Notes under the pieces: model-generated
Seen by the model: the letters and a program-made list of their open reading frames with translations, nothing else
What the model was told of the DNA's origin: nothing
The model's database searches: none
In this document: positions 61,311-64,000 of the stretch, in pieces
How the letters are laid out: each line of letters begins with the position of its first letter
Position numbering within the stretch: the first letter of the stretch is position 1
Made by a program: the position numbers and the translations under genes
Source: Lewinellaceae bacterium
GTDB lineage: Bacteria; Bacteroidota; Bacteroidia; Chitinophagales; Saprospiraceae
Direction: 5' to 3'
Length of the DNA stretch: 64,000 bases
Assembly (NCBI GenBank): GCA_020636435.1
Contig: JACJXX010000002.1
Span: 3,968,001 to 4,032,000, forward strand

Positions 61311-63776
61311 TTAATACGGATCCACATCCACATTCACCCGCACCCCGCTGTATCCCGGCGTTTGCTGCATCCCGCCTATGGCCTGCTGCGCCACCTCTTT
61401 GGCGTAGCGGATCTTTTTGGCATCGCGCGGCAGCTTGATGAGGAAGTCCAGCAAATAGTATCCGCGAACCCGGCCGACATAGGGTATGGCCGGGCCAATA
61501 GCCCACTCCCCCAGCTTGCTTTTGAGCGCATTTTCAAAAATGGAAGCCCCTCCGTTGAGGGTTTGCGGTTTTTTGTGCCTCAGGGTAATGCGGATCAGGC
61601 GGTAGTAGGGGGGATATTTAAACTCCTGCCGCTCCGCCATTTCCCGGGTAAAGAAGCCGGCGTAGTCGTTGGCCAGCACTTCCCGGATGACCGGGCTGGC
61701 CGTATTGAAAGCCTGGATGACCACCTTGCCCTGCTTGTGTTTGCGGCCGGCCCGGCCACTCACCTGCAGCATGAGCTGGAAAGCGCGTTCGCCGGCCCGA
61801 AAATCCGGGAACTGCAGCAACTGGTCGGCGCTGAGCACCCCGACGACGCCCACCTTTTCGAAATCCAGCCCTTTGGTCACCATCTGAGTGCCCACCAGGA
61901 TGTCCAGCCGGCCCTCTTCGAAATCGTTGATCAGCTTGGCGTGGGCGTTTTTGCCGCGCACCGTTTCCAGGTCCATGCGGCCGATCCTGGCATCGGGCAG
62001 ATAAATCTTCAGCTCGTCTTCGATCTTTTCGGTGCCGAAACCTTTCAGGATCAGTTGTTTGGAGCCGCAGGCCGGGCAGGCATCGGGCAAGCGGGCAGTG
62101 TAGCCACAGTAATGGCACTTGAGCGCATTCTTAAACTTGTGGTAGGTCAGGCTCACATCGCAGTGGATGCACTCGGAGTGCCAGTCGCAGGTGAGGCAAC
62201 GGTAAGTAGGCGAATAGCCCCGGCGGTTCTGGAAGAGGATGGCCTGCTCGCCTCTTTCGAGGGCCGCTTTCAGCTCATCCAGCAGGACAGCAGTAAAGTG
62301 AGAATGCAATTGCTGCTCCTGCATCGCCCGTTTGGCATCCACTAATTCTATCGTTGGCAACTGCAGGCCGCCGAAACGCTCTTTCATTTCAACCAGGCCG
62401 TATTTGCCGGTTTTGACGTTGAAATAGGATTCGATCGAGGGGGTCGCCGTGCCCAGCAGCGTTTTGGCGCCGTGCAGGTGGGCCAGGTAAACTGCCGCAT
62501 CGCGGGCATTGTAGCGGGGGCTGGGGTCGTATTGCTTGTAGGAATTGTCGTGTTCTTCATCGACGATGATGAGCCCCAGTTTGCGGAAGGGCAGGAATAA
62601 GGCAGAGCGGGCGCCCAATACCACGGGTTTGCCTTCCAGGACGCTGTTCCACATTTCCACCCGTTCGTTGTTGCTGAAGCGGGAATGGTAAATGGCGATC
62701 TGATCGCCGAATATCTTTTCCAGGCGGCCGGTGATCTGGGTGGTCAGGGCGATCTCCGGCAGCAGGTAAAGCACCTGCTCTCCCCTTTGGATGGCTTCCT
62801 GGATGAGCTCGATGTAAACGCGGGTCTTGCCGCTGCCCGTCACGCCATGCAACAACACCACGTTCTTATCCCGAAAATTGCCACGCAGCTCCTCCAGCGC
62901 CCGAACCTGTTGTTCAGAAAGCACATCGGCGTCCACGGTCTCCTCTTCGTAACCGCCCATGCGGCTCACCTCGCGGCCGTACAACTCGAAAATCTCTTTC
63001 TTCTCCAGGGCCTTAAGGACAGAAGAATCGACATTGGCTTTGGTGTAAATATCCTGCCGGCGCACAAACTCCAGTTGTTTGGCCAGTTGCACATAAGCCA
63101 TCAAGGCCTCCACCTGCCGGGTGGAGCGGCTGCACAGCTCGAAAGCCTCCGCCAGCAATTTTGGCTGGGAGGCGTAGGGTTCCTGCAGGCGTACGCAGGA
63201 CACGGTCTTGGGCTTGTACCTGGTTTGCAGATCCTCTTTCAGGTAGATGATCCGCTTGTCCAGCATGCGGCGGATCAGCGGGTAGACGGTCTTTTGCTGC
63301 AGGATGCCACGCACGTCTTCGATGCTGATCTCGTTTTGGATGGTCAGAGCTTCGGCGATGAGGTACTCCTTGTCGTCCAGCCCGTCGAGGCCTTCATCGA
63401 ACAAGGGGCTGAGGGTCAGGCGGGTCTCGCTGGCCAGCTTGAGGTTGGCGGGCAGGGCGGCGTGCATCACCTCGCCCAAAGTGCAGAGGTAATAGCCGGC
63501 CAGCCATTGCCACAGCTGGAGTTGCACCTTGTTGATGATGGGTTTGTCGTCCACCACCGACAGGATGGGCTTGGGCCGGTAGTCGTCCGGCGCCCGGCGG
63601 TGCTGCTCGATCACCAGGGCGGTGTACAGCTTGGACTTGCCAAACTGCACCTCCACCCGCTTGCCGAAAGTAGCCTCCGGGATGAGGGGCTCCGGCACGG
63701 CATAGGTATAAGGCTTGGGCACTGCCAGTGGCAGAATGACCGTGACGTAGGTTTGGGTGGCGGTGATGGGGTGCAT
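61311..63776 (-). CDS. priA: Primosomal protein N' (replication restart helicase)
   Basis: The 821-aa protein has the PriA layout: an N-terminal 3'-end binding domain (TVILPLAVPKPYTYAVPE, PEATFGKRVEVQFGKS), a helicase core with Walker A LLHGVTGSGKTRVYIEL and DEEHDNSYKQ, a zinc-binding region with Cys pairs (CLTCDWHSECIHCDVSL, CHYCGYTARLPDACPACG), and a C-terminal helicase lobe (VGTQMVTKGLDFEKVGVVG). It reloads the replisome at stalled forks. It starts at ATG 63774-63776. Its promoter is the N19 consensus at 63868-63897, and the 5'UTR contains the octamer tract. Confidence 0.97.
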   Translation of the reverse strand: MHPITATQTYVTVILPLAVPKPYTYAVPEPLIPEATFGKRVEVQFGKSKLYTALVIEQHRRAPDDYRPKPILSVVDDKPIINKVQLQLWQWLAGYYLCTLGEVMHAALPANLKLASETRLTLSPLFDEGLDGLDDKEYLIAEALTIQNEISIEDVRGILQQKTVYPLIRRMLDKRIIYLKEDLQTRYKPKTVSCVRLQEPYASQPKLLAEAFELCSRSTRQVEALMAYVQLAKQLEFVRRQDIYTKANVDSSVLKALEKKEIFELYGREVSRMGGYEEETVDADVLSEQQVRALEELRGNFRDKNVVLLHGVTGSGKTRVYIELIQEAIQRGEQVLYLLPEIALTTQITGRLEKIFGDQIAIYHSRFSNNERVEMWNSVLEGKPVVLGARSALFLPFRKLGLIIVDEEHDNSYKQYDPSPRYNARDAAVYLAHLHGAKTLLGTATPSIESYFNVKTGKYGLVEMKERFGGLQLPTIELVDAKRAMQEQQLHSHFTAVLLDELKAALERGEQAILFQNRRGYSPTYRCLTCDWHSECIHCDVSLTYHKFKNALKCHYCGYTARLPDACPACGSKQLILKGFGTEKIEDELKIYLPDARIGRMDLETVRGKNAHAKLINDFEEGRLDILVGTQMVTKGLDFEKVGVVGVLSADQLLQFPDFRAGERAFQLMLQVSGRAGRKHKQGKVVIQAFNTASPVIREVLANDYAGFFTREMAERQEFKYPPYYRLIRITLRHKKPQTLNGGASIFENALKSKLGEWAIGPAIPYVGRVRGYYLLDFLIKLPRDAKKIRYAKEVAQQAIGGMQQTPGYSGVRVNVDVDPY

Positions 63777-63777
63777 T

Positions 63778-63850
63778 GGTTCGATGGTTCGATGGTTCGA
63801 TGGTTCGATGGTTCGATGGTTCGATGGTTCGATGGTTCGATGGTTCGATG
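63778..63850. repeat. Nine-copy octamer tandem repeat in the priA 5'UTR
   Basis: Nine perfect copies of GGTTCGAT on the plus strand, beginning one base after the priA start and ending 17 bases before its -7 box. Copy-number shifts would change the leader length, not the protein. Confidence 0.95.
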
Positions 63851-63867
63851 GCCACCACTTTTTGTTT

Positions 63868-63897
63868 CAAAATTATAACTTTTTTGTTTAAACCCAA
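63868..63897 (-). promoter_or_regulatory. Consensus promoter of priA
   Basis: On the minus strand TTG (63897-63895), 19 bases, TAATTTTG (63875-63868). A perfect TTG-N19-TAnnTTTG match; transcript start near 63861. Confidence 0.75.
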
Positions 63898-63904
63898 AGA
63901 GTGC

Positions 63905-63934
63905 TTGAAACAAAAAAGTAAAATCCTTATCTTG
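63905..63934 (+). promoter_or_regulatory. Promoter-like site for the right-edge gene
   Basis: TTG (63905-63907), 20 bases, TATCTTG (63928-63934). It is close to the consensus but lacks the third T. It is divergent to and nearly abuts the priA promoter. Confidence 0.45.
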
Positions 63935-63954
63935 CGAAGATACAACCTAGCAAT

Positions 63955-64000
63955 ATGGAAACCACAACTAAAAAAATAAGTTATCAGGAATTTCGGCAAA
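63955..64000 (+). CDS. Start of a gene running off the window
   Basis: An ATG at 63955 opens METTTKKISYQEFRQ and continues to the window edge without a stop. It lies 21 bases downstream of the promoter-like site. The family cannot be named from 15 residues. Confidence 0.55.
   Translation, partial: METTTKKISYQEFRQ

Noticed and set aside
63394..63999. Minus-strand 201-codon frame with PSNHRTIE repeats upstream of priA
   Set aside because: The repeat is the translated octamer tract, and the frame overlaps priA in another frame.
1..64000. CRISPR array, rRNA, tRNA or insertion-sequence transposase
   Set aside because: None seen: the repeats lack regular spacer spacing, and no transposase or integrase gene was recognised.

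Overview
The window looks like a chromosomal segment of a Bacteroidetes bacterium, probably from the Saprospirales/Lewinella-type lineages. The pointers are the TTG-N19-TAnnTTTG promoter architecture, lipoprotein signal peptides, a C-terminal type IX sorting-like domain on a secreted metalloprotease, and best-recognised homologues that are all of Bacteroidetes flavour. This assignment is an inference from features; no database was searched.

The left 28 kb (about 1-28163, all on the minus strand) is an extracellular contractile injection system (eCIS, Afp/PVC/AlgoCIS-like). In transcription order it holds: a strong consensus promoter and a ~540-nt leader; a small unknown protein; the DUF4255/Pvc16-type tail-terminator cap; a 419-aa unknown; the contractile sheath; two coiled-coil unknowns; two inner-tube proteins; a tiny DUF5908 protein; a LysM baseplate protein; a VgrG-like spike; a PAAR tip; gp25; two very large baseplate-J/Afp11-12-type proteins; a 1324-aa protein with an Asp-Thr-Gly repeat; the CIS tape-measure protein with a huge Glu-rich insert; and, cut by the window edge, a DUF4157 ('eCIS core') protein. 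The remodelling AAA+ ATPase (Afp15) is not in the window and may lie beyond base 1. No gene is recognisable as a receptor-binding tail fibre.

From 28 to 49 kb come ordinary chromosomal genes: a D-2-hydroxyacid dehydrogenase; a glyoxalase-like protein and a D-aminoacylase-type lipoprotein; a degraded MntA/HepT toxin-antitoxin pair; a sterol-desaturase-family membrane protein; a 1-Cys peroxiredoxin with a clear terminator; a metY-metX methionine operon under a SAM-I (S-box) riboswitch; an OFA-family MFS transporter; an OsmC protein; an SDR; a di-haem peroxidase lipoprotein; a large outer-membrane-type protein; a CxxCH/FG-GAP lipoprotein; a YcaQ-type DNA glycosylase; and a quinone-oxidoreductase-like dehydrogenase. 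Between them lie two copies of a ~160-bp long-palindrome repeat whose arms differ between copies but remain self-complementary, several 8-bp tandem tracts, and a remnant of an FAD oxidase gene.

From 49.6 to 64 kb the window is more accessory: a stand-alone LytTR regulator; a tyrosinase-like (di-copper) protein fused to a PPC-like beta domain, sitting beside a Tyr/Gly/Pro-repeat protein; a membrane protein with a PD-(D/E)xK-like nuclease motif; an M13 metallopeptidase; an EAD11 (effector-associated domain) membrane protein with a small companion; an M14-type carboxypeptidase; a secreted matrixin-like metalloprotease; a five-helix membrane protein; and priA, whose 5'UTR carries nine copies of an octamer. 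A divergent gene starts at the right edge.
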